This document shows, in pieces, positions 36,258 to 49,100 of a DNA stretch of 64,000 bases. Each line of letters begins with the position of its first letter. Position 1 is the stretch's first letter. The stretch covers positions 1,054,001-1,118,000 of the forward strand of contig NC_003284.9 of assembly GCF_000002985.6 (NCBI RefSeq), given 5' to 3'. Origin of the DNA: Caenorhabditis elegans. Its lineage: Eukaryota > Nematoda > Chromadorea > Rhabditida > Rhabditidae. Position numbers and translations under genes: made by a program. The notes under the pieces were generated by a model, which did not search any database, had not been told where the DNA came from, and saw only the letters and a list, made by a program, of their open reading frames with translations.

Positions 36258-39200
36258 TTTTCCCGCTTCATTGCCATTTCTCCCCCGGCATTAACTTGTC
36301 CTATCGTTTGCATTCCAATTTTTTAGGTTGAAAAATTAAGAAAATTCGGGATTGATATTCTGATCTTTTGATATCAAATTTGTGGAATGTTCTTGACAAG
36401 AGGCCCTAGTATTTGAGCTCGGGTGAAAAAAGTAAAGGTTATGAGTGGTTTCTGGTATTCTGATTAAAAATTTAAGTGGAAACTAGAGTAACTCGAAAGT
36501 TGGAAAACAATGAGTGAATGCATATTGAAAAAAACATTTCCAGAAGTATATGGGAATTTGACATGAAAATGCAAACATCGAGATTTTAAAACTACAAATT
36601 TTTTATAAATGATTTTCAACAAACATTGCTCAAATCTAGATATTAAAATGAATTCTTTATAATTCCGTTTTTTTTGAACTAGCATCGAATTATTCTTTAT
36701 AATTTTCCGGTGATTTCTTTTAAAAATTTCAGTTAAATTAAAAATAATTATCTGCGTTTAAAATTAAAAATAATTCGAATTTTAAACTAAATTTTTCAGA
36801 AAGATTAAAAAGTTTATTATATTCAAACAATTTTTTTTTAACTTTTTGAATTAAATTTAAAAAAAAAACAACCAAATTTTAAAATTCAAAGCTTTTGAAA
36901 AAAAATTATTATTAATTTTAAAATTAACACAAAAATTCAACTTACAAAATTTTAATTTTTTTCGTAATTAGAAAAATTACAAAAAAAAATAAAATTGGCT
37001 TGTATCAAGATGACAAACTAACATAGCTCTCATCTGAACAATTTCCTACTATACAAAAAAATCTTCAAAAAAATCCGCATTCCTTCCATGAAAATGCTTC
37101 GGGCCAAAACGTCGGAAGTGCATTAAAACGTGTCCTGTTACCATAGAGATGGGATGTCAATTTCCGCAAAAACAGAATAAAATACCTTTGGTTGCAGTTG
37201 TACGTTGTACAAAGTTTGCTCAAGCGACGGAGAAAGTTATTAGTATACGGGGGAGGCAAGTGCGAATTTTTGTTTGCGTGGGCTTGCAATAGAATTTGGA
37301 ATAGAAACGGAAAATGTTCAGGAAATAAATAACAAAAATATTTTTAATGGAGATGCTTATATCAATAAGATTTGGAGAGAAAAATAACAACAAATGACGT
37401 CTGTTGGTTTTATAAAAAATATCATGCTTTTTAATTTTGAAAATGTATTTTTTAATTATTTAAGTCAAAAAATAGAAAAAAAATTTCAAGCTCTTAAACT
37501 AGTACCAAAAATTTTTCCCCGAAAAATCAATAATTTTCTATTATAAAAAAGAAAACCCCAAAAAGTTAAAAAGCGAGACCCCGGGAGAGATTACATTCTC
37601 TTCTTTTCCCTATCACATTTGCACTTTTTTCAAACACTTTTCGTCACAAGACTTTTGACTGAAAAATTCAACTTGCTGGATTGAAAATTTAAATTTTAAA
37701 TTTCAAGTTGGAAAAATGTGTATATAAAAGAGCGGTATCACGAGAGAAGTATATAACAATTTTTTTGGTTCCGTAGAAAAATTGAAGATTTTCCATGGTA
37801 CCTAGTGCAAGTCAACTCCGTAGAATATGAAAAAATTGAAGATATTTTCAAAGAGAATGAATTCTTAATAGCTTTCGAAGTAGCAGAAGTATATAAAAGC
37901 TACCGTAACCTTTTGGAAATCACTGCTCATTTTGGGGGACATTTTCTAATACATGCACTTCAACGGAACTCTGAAGATATGGGACCATTCAATCCCCAAT
38001 TTTGAAGTTTTCTCAACAAAAAAGTACCTCAAAGTTGGCGTTGGCATAACTGAATTACAAATTGTAAAAAAGTAGAACAATGGTCAGTGTATCACCAACA
38101 AAAAAAGAGAACACATAGAGTTTTAATATAAAAATGAACTACAAACATGAATTGAAAACATATAAAGTGGCATGTTTCCTCGTACATAGGTCGTTCAACT
38201 AATCGATTTGGCCAAAAAACCCCAACGGCGAGTGTCATCTCGAAGGTCGAACTTGACGATTTTTTTTTGTTTTTAATTTGATACGGAATACTAGATTTGG
38301 TTTCTAACCTAGATTTGTTTCAGTAAAAGAGTAATGTTCGAAATTGTTAGGGAAAATAGATAGAAATAAAGTATTTGAACTTAAAAAAATGAATAAAAAC
38401 AACCAAGGACGGTTAGACTTTTCAAAAAAAAGGTTATGACAGTTCATAGTTTCGAAAAACTGCTTCATTCACTGATTTTTTAGCAGAGAAAAATTTGAAA
38501 TTTGTTTCTTTTTTTTGCTGAGAGTACATTTTTTTTAATATTTTGGACGATGACCATAATTTCAGAAATATCGGACAAGTTGTCTATTTTAGCGATATTT
38601 ATAAAAAAAAACTACAAATAATTAGAAAAACGATAACCAGATATTTTAACAATTTAAGGAACAGAGTAAAATTAGAATGTAAGCCTGATAGAAAACAGTA
38701 GTACTTATCAGAAAAAGGATTTTTTGAAAAATAAATTATCTCGAAAAATATTTTTTTTTTAAACATGTAAGACATTTTCATGAACTTATGCAACAACTCA
38801 ACTTTATAACTACATTAATAAATTTGAAAAAAAAAATGCTACACCTCATAGTGGCCCGAAACATTTATTTTTAAAAAATTCTCTAATTTGAAAGATGTTA
38901 ATCACTACTATGCCTAGTTATTACTTAACATTTTTTTTATTTTCTGGCAAAAAATGACAGAACTACATTTTAAAATTAGTCCAAAAACATGACAATCAAA
39001 CTAGTTTGTGGCAAAATAAAATTCAAACCAAAGGGTATATTATGTGAAATTAAATTGCGAGATACTAAAAAAGGACTTTAAATTTTAGAAGGAGATTAAT
39101 CATAAAATGACGTATGAAAAGTGTAAAAAACAAAAAAAAAGTGAAAACCAGAAAAACAAAAAAAAATCAGCTGTATGTTTAAGGTTCGGGAGTTCAGAGT

Positions 39201-40186
39201 ACACAAACTCACATGTGTGTATGTATATCTCTTTCTCTCATTCTCTTTCTATTGGTAGAGGGCATAGAGAAAGAAGTGACAGCTCTACCCTACGTGCCGC
39301 GTGCCTCGCGAAACGAGTAGATGGTGAGGGTGGTAGAGAAAGAGAGGGGTAAAGAAAAGAGAATAATGGGTGGTAGGAGATGGGGGGACAAGGAGAGGCA
39401 AAAGAGAAATGAACGGAGCGTAAAAACGAAGAAGATGAAGCAGAGAAAAGACGCCTGCTGCTTTTCCTTCGTCTCACAAGCCATTTCCACATGAAACTGG
39501 ATTTTTTTTCGACAAAAAACAGCAAGGGAAAACGACGGTGTTTTGCTTTAGTTTTCAGTCGTTTGAAATCAAGATTATTATTAGTTTTCGTTTGATATTC
39601 GAATTCAATTTTACAACGAGTTGATTTTTGAAATTGAAAGGGCGAAGGAAAACGTAATTTGGTTATGTTTCACCAAAAATGTTTTGGGTCTCCTAGGTTA
39701 GAATTTTCAGCATCATTTATTTTTCCGAGCAAATTTTATAAAAAATGCCTATATCGCTTACAGATTTGACAGTATTCAGAAGATCTAAAACAAAATCAAC
39801 AAACAAATTTCAGGTGATCAAAATTTTCACTGAGCTGAAAATTTCTACAACAACAGCAAGTCAAAAATTTTCAGGAAAATTTAAAATTGTACTGCTATCA
39901 AATTGAATAATGCCCCCATATTCTGGATTCCATGCTTCAAATTGTTGTTGTCTTTATTTAACGCTTCAAACATCGCCATCAAACAAAATGTTTACTTAGT
40001 TGCCACTTTCTTCACAAATAACTAATAAGTTTGAAGCTTTATAGAAAGTGTTCAAAAGAAAACATCTTATTGGTAGATATTAAAAAAAACATACGATGAT
40101 ATCATCATCAAATCTTAAGCTTTGGTGACTATTTAAAAAAACACATAATTGGGATAATTCAATTTTTAATGGTCACTGCAACTCAT

Positions 40187-40400
40187 GAAGGTGATTAATC
40201 AGCATTAAAATTGGTCAGTGGAATTTTGGATTTGGTCAGTGCGATTTTTTAATTGGTCAGTGCAAATTTAAAATTGATCAGTGCAAATTTAGAATTGGTC
40301 AGTGCGATTTTTAAATTGGTCAGTGCAAATATAACATTGGTCGGTGCAAATTTAGAAATGGTCATTGCAAATTTAGATTTGGTGAGTGTAATTTGAATAT
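40187..40400 (+). repeat. GTCAGTGCAAATTTA array, about nine units
   Basis: Units such as ATTGGTCAGTGCAAATTTAG repeat at 21-23 bp; some cores have decayed to GGTCGGTGC, GGTCATTGC or GGTGAGTGT. Confidence 0.9.
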
Positions 40401-40969
40401 TTAAAACAGTTCGAAAAATAACTGAACAGTTAAAAAAAAACTACGGATTATGAAAATTAATGTATCAAATTGTATACAGCCCATGTTGTTATTGAAAGTA
40501 AATTGACGAATGGGAAAAAACAAAACGTGATTCGACTTGTAATTGTACACAAACAAGGAATGAAAGTATTAATAACTGATTGGAAATTATTTGAATTACA
40601 TGTCACATCATTTACGTCATTGTGCTCAAAAAAATGTTAAGAAGACAGAACAATAGAAAAATAATGATGATAAAATGACTCTGTATTTGGGCGTAATACA
40701 CAGTACATCCGTAATGGTTAAATTTTTCTAATTTTTAAGTATATTTATTTTTGTTGCAAAAAATAAAAAAAGGTTTTCGATTTCAAAAAAAAAAAATTAA
40801 GTGACGAATGCTAAAATGCAAAATAGGCAGAATAAAAATCAGTTCCCACAAAGTCGTCATCCCTTAAAATATTAAAATTATAGTAATCGGATCACAACCA
40901 ACTCCCGATCACCACGGAATTACCATACATTAACCTATCACTTTTTTTGAAAATCACACCCGGTCTCTT

Positions 40970-40989
40970 CCCCCCCCCCCCCCCCCCCC
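40970..40989. repeat. Poly(C) tract, 20 C (G tract on minus)
   Basis: Longest of the three G/C homopolymers in this window. Confidence 0.95.
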
Positions 40990-41431
40990 TCCTTTTTTCA
41001 CAAAAAACGGGATCACTGGCAAATAGAGCAGCAGACAAAACAAGCACGGAGCTCTCACTTTATGAGTCATTCGGAAAACTTACGGAAAGTTCACATAGTT
41101 GTTGGCCTGTGACTCATGGTGGGAAGCAGTATAATTCTAAATGACGCGAAAAGTGTGATGTTATAAAATTTGGTAAGCTTCAGAGCATAATAATTGATAA
41201 TCTGTGCAACTTCTACAAGTTTTACAGATTTTGACGATTCAGATCAAATTAAATTAATATTTTTGGTGGCCCAAATTTGATTCAAATTTTTCAGTAGTGA
41301 CTGGGCTGGTGCAAACATTTTTTACAAATCTATTGTGTCTTGGAAATGTGCCCAAAAAATTGGTTGACAACACGCTTGCACATATAAAAACTGTGCTCTG
41401 CAACCCCTATAAAAATTTTTTAAATTTGTGA

Positions 41432-41512
41432 TTTGGTCACTGCAAACACAAAATTGGTGATTGCGCTCATCAAGCTGGTCAGTGGCAACACAAAATTGGT
41501 CAGTGCACACAT
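41432..41512 (+). repeat. Short GTCAGTGC array
   Basis: Three to four units (GGTCACTGCAAACACAAAATT, GGTCAGTGGCAACACAAAATT) just downstream of the PIG-X-like stop codon. Confidence 0.75.
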
Positions 41513-41562
41513 AACCGAAATTACAGTTGCAAATAATATTTCTTATTGAATAATCCAAAATT

Positions 41563-42938
41563 TTATTTTATTAAATAATACATAGAAGTGAGCAAAGTAG
41601 TAACCAGCAAAAAACACGATTCATATCCGAAATCTGCAAAAAGTTGTTCGTCTCGGAACGTTTCCAATTCCACAGGAGCTCTGCTTGGGCTCTTAACTGA
41701 CAACCAGTTGGGAGATTCTGATTTTAGCCTGAGATCTGAAAAAAAACACTTACAAGTCTGAAAAATTTTTAGAAAACCCACCACGAGAAGTTTTAAGTGT
41801 TGTGCAACCTTTGAACAAATCCCCTTTGCAGTCTACAGCAATTGTTGGAACAGGGAATTTTAGAGACTTTGGGAAAGCTGAAAATTTGTCCGTGGGAATT
41901 TTCAGTCAAAATTGAAAAATAAACCTTTACTCGGCGGATGTAAATGTATCTTGATTTTTAGAAGATTCTTCATCTCAAATGTTGATAGGTAAAGCTTTTT
42001 CTTGATGGCAAAGAGCTGAACGTATGATTTTTTAATGAAAAAATTTCTAAAAAATGTTCATTGCTTACCATTTGTGAATTGGTTTTCTTTACCGGTAAAA
42101 CTATAAAATCATAGCCAAACCTTGCACTTTGTAACCTGAAACTTATATAAACTATTAAAAATAATCAAATGTTTATAGTCTTACTCTCTTTCATCAACAT
42201 AGACACCTTCCGGAATCTCGATTTTGTAGAGAATTCGGCATTGAGGAATTCTGGATTGAGTTTGAATGAATGCAGGTAGTTTCAGTTCTCTGTGAAGTCC
42301 ATAACCGTTCACCTAAGTGTTAACTAGATTTATTACTGCAGTGGTTCTACTTCGATTATCACGAAAGTTCGAGAAGCACTGTTTCATTGCTTTACTTTGT
42401 AGATAGGCCCAAGTAAATTTTATACGGGGACCTTTCGAAAAATTAAAACAAATTAATGTTGAAATTATTGTCAAAAATTACAATAAAGAGGACAACTAAG
42501 CTGTACTCTCAAAGGATTTAGTAAAAAGGACTAAAAATAAGTTTGGAAAGTCTAATTCTATAAAATAGAGCACTGCATTAAAAATTTTTTTTTTTTGAAA
42601 AAGGAGCATTAATGTATAAAATGTTTGACACTTCTGATTGTTAAAAAAAGGTAAACGAAAAATAAAACCAGTGGAAAAATATTTTTAAAAGTATTTAACG
42701 TATATTAAAACACTTCACAACAACTTTGAAAAATATTTCTGATATATTTAATCATGTTTTTGAACATTTTTCCTGGTTTTGGTTAATTTTAAGTTTTATT
42801 TAAGACTTTTCTGTAACAATTCCTATTCTAATTTACCTTCATATCTCCATGGTTATCTTTTGCTAGCAAAATGCAACTTTGAACATTTACAATTAGTATT
42901 GCAAATAGCAGTGTGAATAAACCATCTTTGGCCACCAT
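41563..42938 (-). CDS. PIG-X-like subunit of GPI mannosyltransferase I, 218 aa
   Basis: Six exons in transcript order: 42938-42837, 42312-42185, 42135-42069, 42015-41925, 41877-41782 and 41735-41563, in phase. An N-terminal signal peptide (GLFTLLFAILIVNVQS) is followed by a lumenal domain with GYGLHRELKLPAFI, CRILYKIEIPEGVYVDEREL and KIHLHPPSK, then FPVPTIAVDCKG, and one C-terminal membrane span (CFLLVTTLLTSMYYLI). The order Gly-Val-Tyr-Val-Asp followed by a His-X-His-Pro-Pro block is that of PIG-X/Pbn1. PIG-X stabilises the catalytic mannosyltransferase PIG-M in the ER, adding the first mannose to GPI precursors. It is divergent from rme-6 with 217 bp between the start codons. The family call rests on motif pattern; a different type I ER protein is possible but less likely. 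Confidence 0.78.
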
Positions 42939-43155
42939 TTTCCCGATAATCAAGGTCCCTCCTCCGTTTGCCTTTAGGAGGAGGTGTCGTAAAGTGTGGT
43001 GCATTGTGTGCATGGCCACCGTGAACCGGTGTGCAGACCCGCGCACTCATCCTCTCTTTTTCTTTGTCTTTTCTTTTGTGTTACACCGATTTTTTTTGAA
43101 AACTGAATTTTAAATAAATTTTCTTGCTTAATTTTTCTTTTTTTTTTTCAGGTAA
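42939..43155. promoter_or_regulatory. 217 bp divergent promoter region (PIG-X-like gene / rme-6)
   Basis: Start codons of the two genes face away from each other across this short region. A GC-richer half (42950-43060) lies next to the minus gene, and a long T run ending in TTTTTTCAG abuts the rme-6 start, a likely SL1 trans-splice acceptor. Confidence 0.65.
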
Positions 43156-46100
43156 ATGGCCGATATCATCGAGCGGATTCGGTCTCAGGACGAGTATCGG
43201 GAGTTTTATGAGTTGGCCACCAAAATTCGCAATCAAAAATTGCTTACGGACGCTGAGGTAGGAATTTTGAAGTTTTTAAAAGTGATTTCAAATACAAATT
43301 TCAATTTTTCAGCTCCACTCTCTGAACAGACACCAACAAGAAGTATCGGATAACGAAATTAAGTTGCTCACCGAGGCATGGAGAAGCTCCTACTGGAATG
43401 TAAGTGTTCTTGATGATTAGGATTCCCACTAAATATTGTTCAGAACGTTGGACGTCAGCTCAAAAACCAGGCACTCGAGCCAACAATTGCATGCAGGCTT
43501 CTCAAAGAGATTAGTGAAACTGAAGCTCTCCCAGCATACAAGTGAGTAAAGAAAAGCTGAGCTGCAACCGACATTTTCCGAGTTTTGCCAATAAATTGAA
43601 TTTATATGAAGTGTAGTGAATGACAGAAATTATCGGTCGAGTTGCACCATGTCATAAAATATTGGATATGTCGATTTACGAACCTAAATTTTTTAATTAA
43701 TACAATTTTCGATAACTGAAACTTAAATGAGCAAAATAATTTTCATGCCTAAAACCATGAAAACCAGAATGATCACTTTAACATATTGCCCGTAAACTCA
43801 CATAAAATATGACTGGAAAATTTAAAAAGACCACTATTCCGAAAATGCCATACGAGCCAACATAACAATACAGGAAAAATGCAAATTAAAAAATTCAGGC
43901 ACGTCGGGCATCACTTTTCCACTCTTGACCAATTGCTGACAATATTGTACAATGAGCCCCAGTCGGTCGCCGAACTATTGAATAGCATTGACAGAAATGA
44001 TGTGAGTTTTTCCATTGTTTCAACACATTACCTATAATTTCCAGATTACATCAAACGACTCCACAATTCAAGTACTCTTCCACCTCGTCTACTCGTGCGC
44101 TCTGTACCCAGAGGATGAGCTCAAGATTGCACAAGTTGTGTGTAATCTTTTGAAGCTTCAACTATACAGATCTGGCAGTGAGATGAGGACAATTCTGCGG
44201 AAGGAAACTTCCATATCAACGAGATTCTACAAGCATTTTGTAGAACTAATACATCCGACAATGGTATATCTAACAAAAGCTTTGAGGAAAGGGGTTTTGG
44301 ATGTTATTCAGTTGGGCAGCTTTTGGTTGGATATCGATGCAAAACAGGTAAATTTTATGATTCTGCACTGACCAAAACTAGGATGTGGAAAAGCTTATAC
44401 AGTAACCACAGAATTCGGTTCAAAAATTGCACTGACCAAAATAGTGTTACTAGCTGTTAAAACAATTGTTAGTGTAGTATATGTCATCCACAAAATACTT
44501 AAAGTTTCATTTCAAGCTCTGTAGGCTTGAAAAGGCTTGACAATTTGTTTAAACAATTTCAATTTTAAAAACCTGGTTTTGGTTTAGCTGCTGGAAAAAA
44601 ACTCACTTTCAAGAGAGCTTTTCATACGTCTATATTTTTCAGTCCACGGCTCGGTTCTTACGTGATAACAAGCAGAATGAGGATCGCCTACCCGAATACA
44701 GAGCTCTCGTTGTTTCCAAGCTAGTCGATTTTGTTGACACTTTTCTGGAAAGTGAGTTGTTTTCCGCCAAACAGAACAAATATAAAATTTTCAATGCATT
44801 TAGATATCTCGAAAGCTCTGCCAATGCTTCCACCAAATTTGAATTGGATCATTCGAGACATATTCTGCTCGCTGTACGAGGTGGTCGATGATGTGTCAGC
44901 TATTGAGCTGAGTCATGCTTGCAAGGATATGATTGTTTCAAACCTCATTTGCCCGGCAATCATCAGTCCGCAAAAGTTTGGAGTTGTGGATAATGATGTC
45001 AGAGTTGGGACAATTGTAAACCATAACTTGGTTCAAATCGCGATGATTATCCAAATGATTTCATTGAGGGAGTTTGAATCGCCGCCGGAAGAGTACAAAG
45101 AGTTTTTGAGCCAGTGTCGGGTGAGTTGTCTTTGGAATTGATACTGCTCTCAACTAGAAGCTTTTCAGAACACACATCTCATATCAGAAATGATGGATGC
45201 TTTACTTGTGGAGAAACTTGCTCCCGACGTTGAGATCACGTCGCTTATCGCGAACGGGACTGCTGAATCGGATATGGCTACGAAATCGAGTTTTGTTGGA
45301 ACTGTGGCGGATGTTAACGTTTTGGTGAGTCATCCCTAATATCAAAATTTTATGAAAGTCTAGACAAACGCTCTTATTGTCAAGACCCAAAAGTGTTAGG
45401 CTCGAGGGACGTCAGTTTTAGAAATAGGCTAAAAAACAGTGATAGGAAAATCAGTGATGATGTTGGTTTCAGACAAAAAAGCTACTAGACTTAAGTCAAA
45501 AGATATCAGGCTATAGACCCAAATCCAAAATCTGTATGGCTATCTTAGTCAGCTAAAGTGTTGTATACCCTCCAAAATTTCACCAGGTGGTAGGATAAGC
45601 CTGGAGGTCTTCGAATATAGAAAAAAAGCGAAATTTCTAAATTTCAATTCCAGATTAAAATTATTCGTAATGCACCATCAACTTCTGACGCGAAGCTCTC
45701 AAGAATTTTATCAGTATGCGACAAGCTTCCCGCCACAATCAGCTCCACCACTCAAAAGTCACACTTTGACAACCTAGAGGCTTCACCAAAAATATCAACA
45801 CTTCGTAATATTCATCGAAAAGGTATACACCCAAATGGGAACTTTTTTCATAACTGACACTTTTTTTCAGTTCAACACTCATTCAAACGAACCGGTGACT
45901 CTTTCAACGATATCAATGAGCTCGGAGCAAAACAGGGAGAAGCACTAGCTTTTGGAAAAGAGAACTTTGATTTGTTCTACTTAGAGTATAGCCCCAAAAA
46001 CTACAAAGACGTTGCGGAAGCTGATCGTCTAAAAAAGAAGGCCGAGGAAAGGAGACAGTTGGCTGATTTGGAGAAGCTTCTGGAGCCAACTCCAGCACCG

Positions 46101-49100
46101 AAGGAGACTCCAGTGGAAAACAATCTTATTGACTTTTCGTCTGGTTCAGCTGAAACTAACAGCGAACATCTCAGTGACTCAACATCAGTGTCCCCCGAGC
46201 CTCTCACATCTACAGAAGAACTTCAGATTGGTGATCAAGGAGTTGGTGGCGAGCAACGAGGAAAACTTGCTAAACTGAAAAGTTTGAGCGATAGGATGAA
46301 GAAGGGTAAGAAGATTACTATTTTACTAAGTTGAGCTAATTTTTTTGGGAAGTACCAGGCAGAGCGGATTACCTGCGTAGTTAAAGTTCGAGTAGTGAAA
46401 GGACGCAGAAATTGAACTGTTGGAGAATTTCGGCATTTAGAAGAAATTACCATTTTCCGGCAATCTGTGATTGCTGAAATTCCACGCACCTCTGAAATAC
46501 GTGGTTGAAAAACTGATTCTTAACATTTTAAAATGAACTTTAGTCCTCCCACTTTCAATTAGCTTTCAGTTCCATCCAGCGCGAATTCTCAAACATACAT
46601 ATTAGCTAGAGTTTTAGGAATCACACAATCCAACACCCTATCCGACATCCGTGAGCACCTCCGTCGTTCGGGATCATTTGTAAAACCACCTCCGTCAGGC
46701 ATCCCCACTAGCAGCAGTGAGCAAAACCTACCAGACGTTGCTACAGGTCCACGTGACGATATTCTGGCTAAGTACGCGTCGATATCATCGATTAAAGAGC
46801 AAAAACCAGCGCTCGGGAATCTAATTGATGGCACTGCCTCTGCCTCATCGACTCCGAGAAAAGAGCCACTGGAGCCGTATTATTCGTCTGAAAATCTGGT
46901 TGGTTGTCGGTAAGTTTTTTAATTCATCTATATTATCCAGATTATGGTGTTTCAGGGCTTTTCAAGACACCCTTCGAAAAATGATCACAGTTCTCGGGAA
47001 CATTTCCTACTTGCCAAGGATCGGGTATCGCAACGAGACAAAGCAAAATGAGTGGGACAAGAAAGTGCTGCTTGGGAGGTTTTTGGATGGAGTCCTCGTG
47101 GAAACTGAGCACAGGAGAGAGTACGGGCTTGCGGCTCAGTTGAGAGAAGTCAAGCGATGCATCGAACTCTTTGAGCACGCTGGGTAAGAGCGGGAATGAA
47201 ACTATTCGAAAAACATTATTTCAAGCAGTGAAATACGCGATAGAAACAATCTTCATTTTTATAATGGATGACATTTTTCGAAGGTTCATACAGGCTTAAG
47301 CTTAGGCTTAGGCTTAGGATTAGGCTCAGGCTTCGGCTAAGACTGAGCCTTAGGCGAAAGCTTTGGCATAGGCTTAGATTTAGGTCAAGGCTTAAGCTTA
47401 GACTCTTTTCATACTAGCCAAATTCCATATCCTCAGTATTGATTTGTAGATGAGACCTTTAAAAATTTCAGCGTTGAAATCCTCATGGACCATTTGAAAT
47501 TGAATGAAGCTGAGCAGGACAAAATCGTAAATGGAATGCGTGAGGAACGTGCTTCACTAATGAGAAAATCGAATGATATCTCTTCGTTGGAGCAAAGAGT
47601 TTTGTTGTAAGCATCCTTCCTTTATCTGTAAATTTTCATCGATTTTCATTATTTTAGAAACCGCCGGCTCACCGAGCAAATCCTCGTTGATTTCCTCATG
47701 CGCACTTTTCTGGAAACGGGCTTCAACAACAAGCACACAGTTGGCAAAACTCAGGAAGTGACGGCCGTGCTCAAGTTTTACGACGAATTCAAATACCTTC
47801 GAGCTCAGGATGAACGTGCCGAGTTTTTGAAGAATCTACTCACATTTTTGAGGGATCGCTTGATGCAAAACGTGGATTGGAATGTAAGGAAGCTAGTATA
47901 AAGAAGCTAGTAATTTATAAATGGTTTCAGTTTGCCACGGATACAATGATGTCGCGAGCCATGACAACCATCGAGCGTTATGTGATTTTTGCGGTTTATG
48001 ATAACGCATTCTACCCGAATAGAGATGCGGATCATCACAGAGACAAGTGAGGATTTTTTGAGACTTGGGAGCTTTCAACAAGTGTAATAGCTAGAAACTG
48101 TGATGAAAAATTTGGCTTACTCTTGAAGCCATGCTCCAGAAATTTTGTGCAAAAATTGTGGCTTTTAAGCTTAAAATTGCTATTTAATATTAAGGGAGGG
48201 GGGCAGATAGCTCAGTCGGTAGTGGTGGCCGCTAGCAGTCTGGAGGTCACGAGTTCAATTTTGGCCTCACCCCCTAGGTTCACCCAGCCTCTATTGGGAA
48301 GTGGAGCAATCCACGACTGGATTAACGGCCACAGCCCCCGGCTAGGACGTGGCTTAAATTACAGCTCAGAGGGATCACCACCAGGCAGTGTACCTGAATC
48401 CCAGATCCGCAGTGCATAGCACTTGAAGAACGGATCGTCCTTTAATCCTTTTTTTAATCGAAAACCAAAACTTGAACAATAATTCATGTTATTTTCTCAG
48501 GTTGCTCCGTGGAACCATCGCCAAAGTTTCTGACGTAGTCACGCCGGTCAACGACTTTTTGAAAATTCCAGAAGTTTATTTTTTATTATTTGTTTTTTAT
48601 TGAATTGAAAAAAATTGACTAACATATTGTACACAATAAAAATTGCAGCACCTCCACGGTGAAGCTCCCTGGCCGTCTGCTCAGGCGGAACTCTCAATGC
48701 TGGATATTTATGTGACTGCTCAGGACAAGCTCAACTGTGTGGTCCGATGCTGTGACGTCATCAACAACCTGGTGGCGTTGTCTTCGAAAAACGCGGTCGC
48801 ATCCGCAGATGACCTCACACCGGTTCTAGTTTTTGTGATTATTAAGGTGAGAGAAGCAGTTGAAATTTCGTTTTTGTTTTGGAAAATATTTTAAATTTAA
48901 TTTAAAATTTAGGCTTCACCGCTGCAGACTATAGTAATAACTAAAAAGCTGTCAGTTATACATATATCTAGTTAAAACATTTATGTAGTTGAACTTCTTT
49001 TTTTTAAATTTCGATATTAGCTTGAAGCTTTCAATTTTCATTTCCAGGCGAATCCACGTGCTCTTCTGTCTAACGTGCAATTTGTTGAAACCTTTGCCGG

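Larger units (their letters stand above)
35911..41562. other. 5.6 kb spacer without a supported gene
   Basis: AT-rich, with an 18-C run (36240-36257), a GA-rich block (39200-39450), GTCAGTGC arrays (40187-40400 and 41432-41512) and a 20-C run (40970-40989). A 66-codon frame at 37805-38005 has no family signature, and no exon chain with consistent splice phases was found. Confidence 0.5.

Noticed and set aside
37136-37149. X-box-like GTTACCATAGAGAT
   Set aside because: The last base breaks the consensus and no gene start lies within 1 kb downstream in either direction.
37805-38005. 66-codon frame with a protein-like composition
   Set aside because: No splice partners, no signal or domain, flanks AT-rich and repetitive. 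Could be a relic, but not enough to call.
39238-39525. Ser/Leu/Phe-rich minus-strand frames
   Set aside because: Product of a GA-rich simple-sequence block; no exon structure.
46235-46834. Minus-strand frames opposite rme-6 exons 10 and 11
   Set aside because: Shadows of the coding strand; the plus-strand chain has consistent phases and family motifs.
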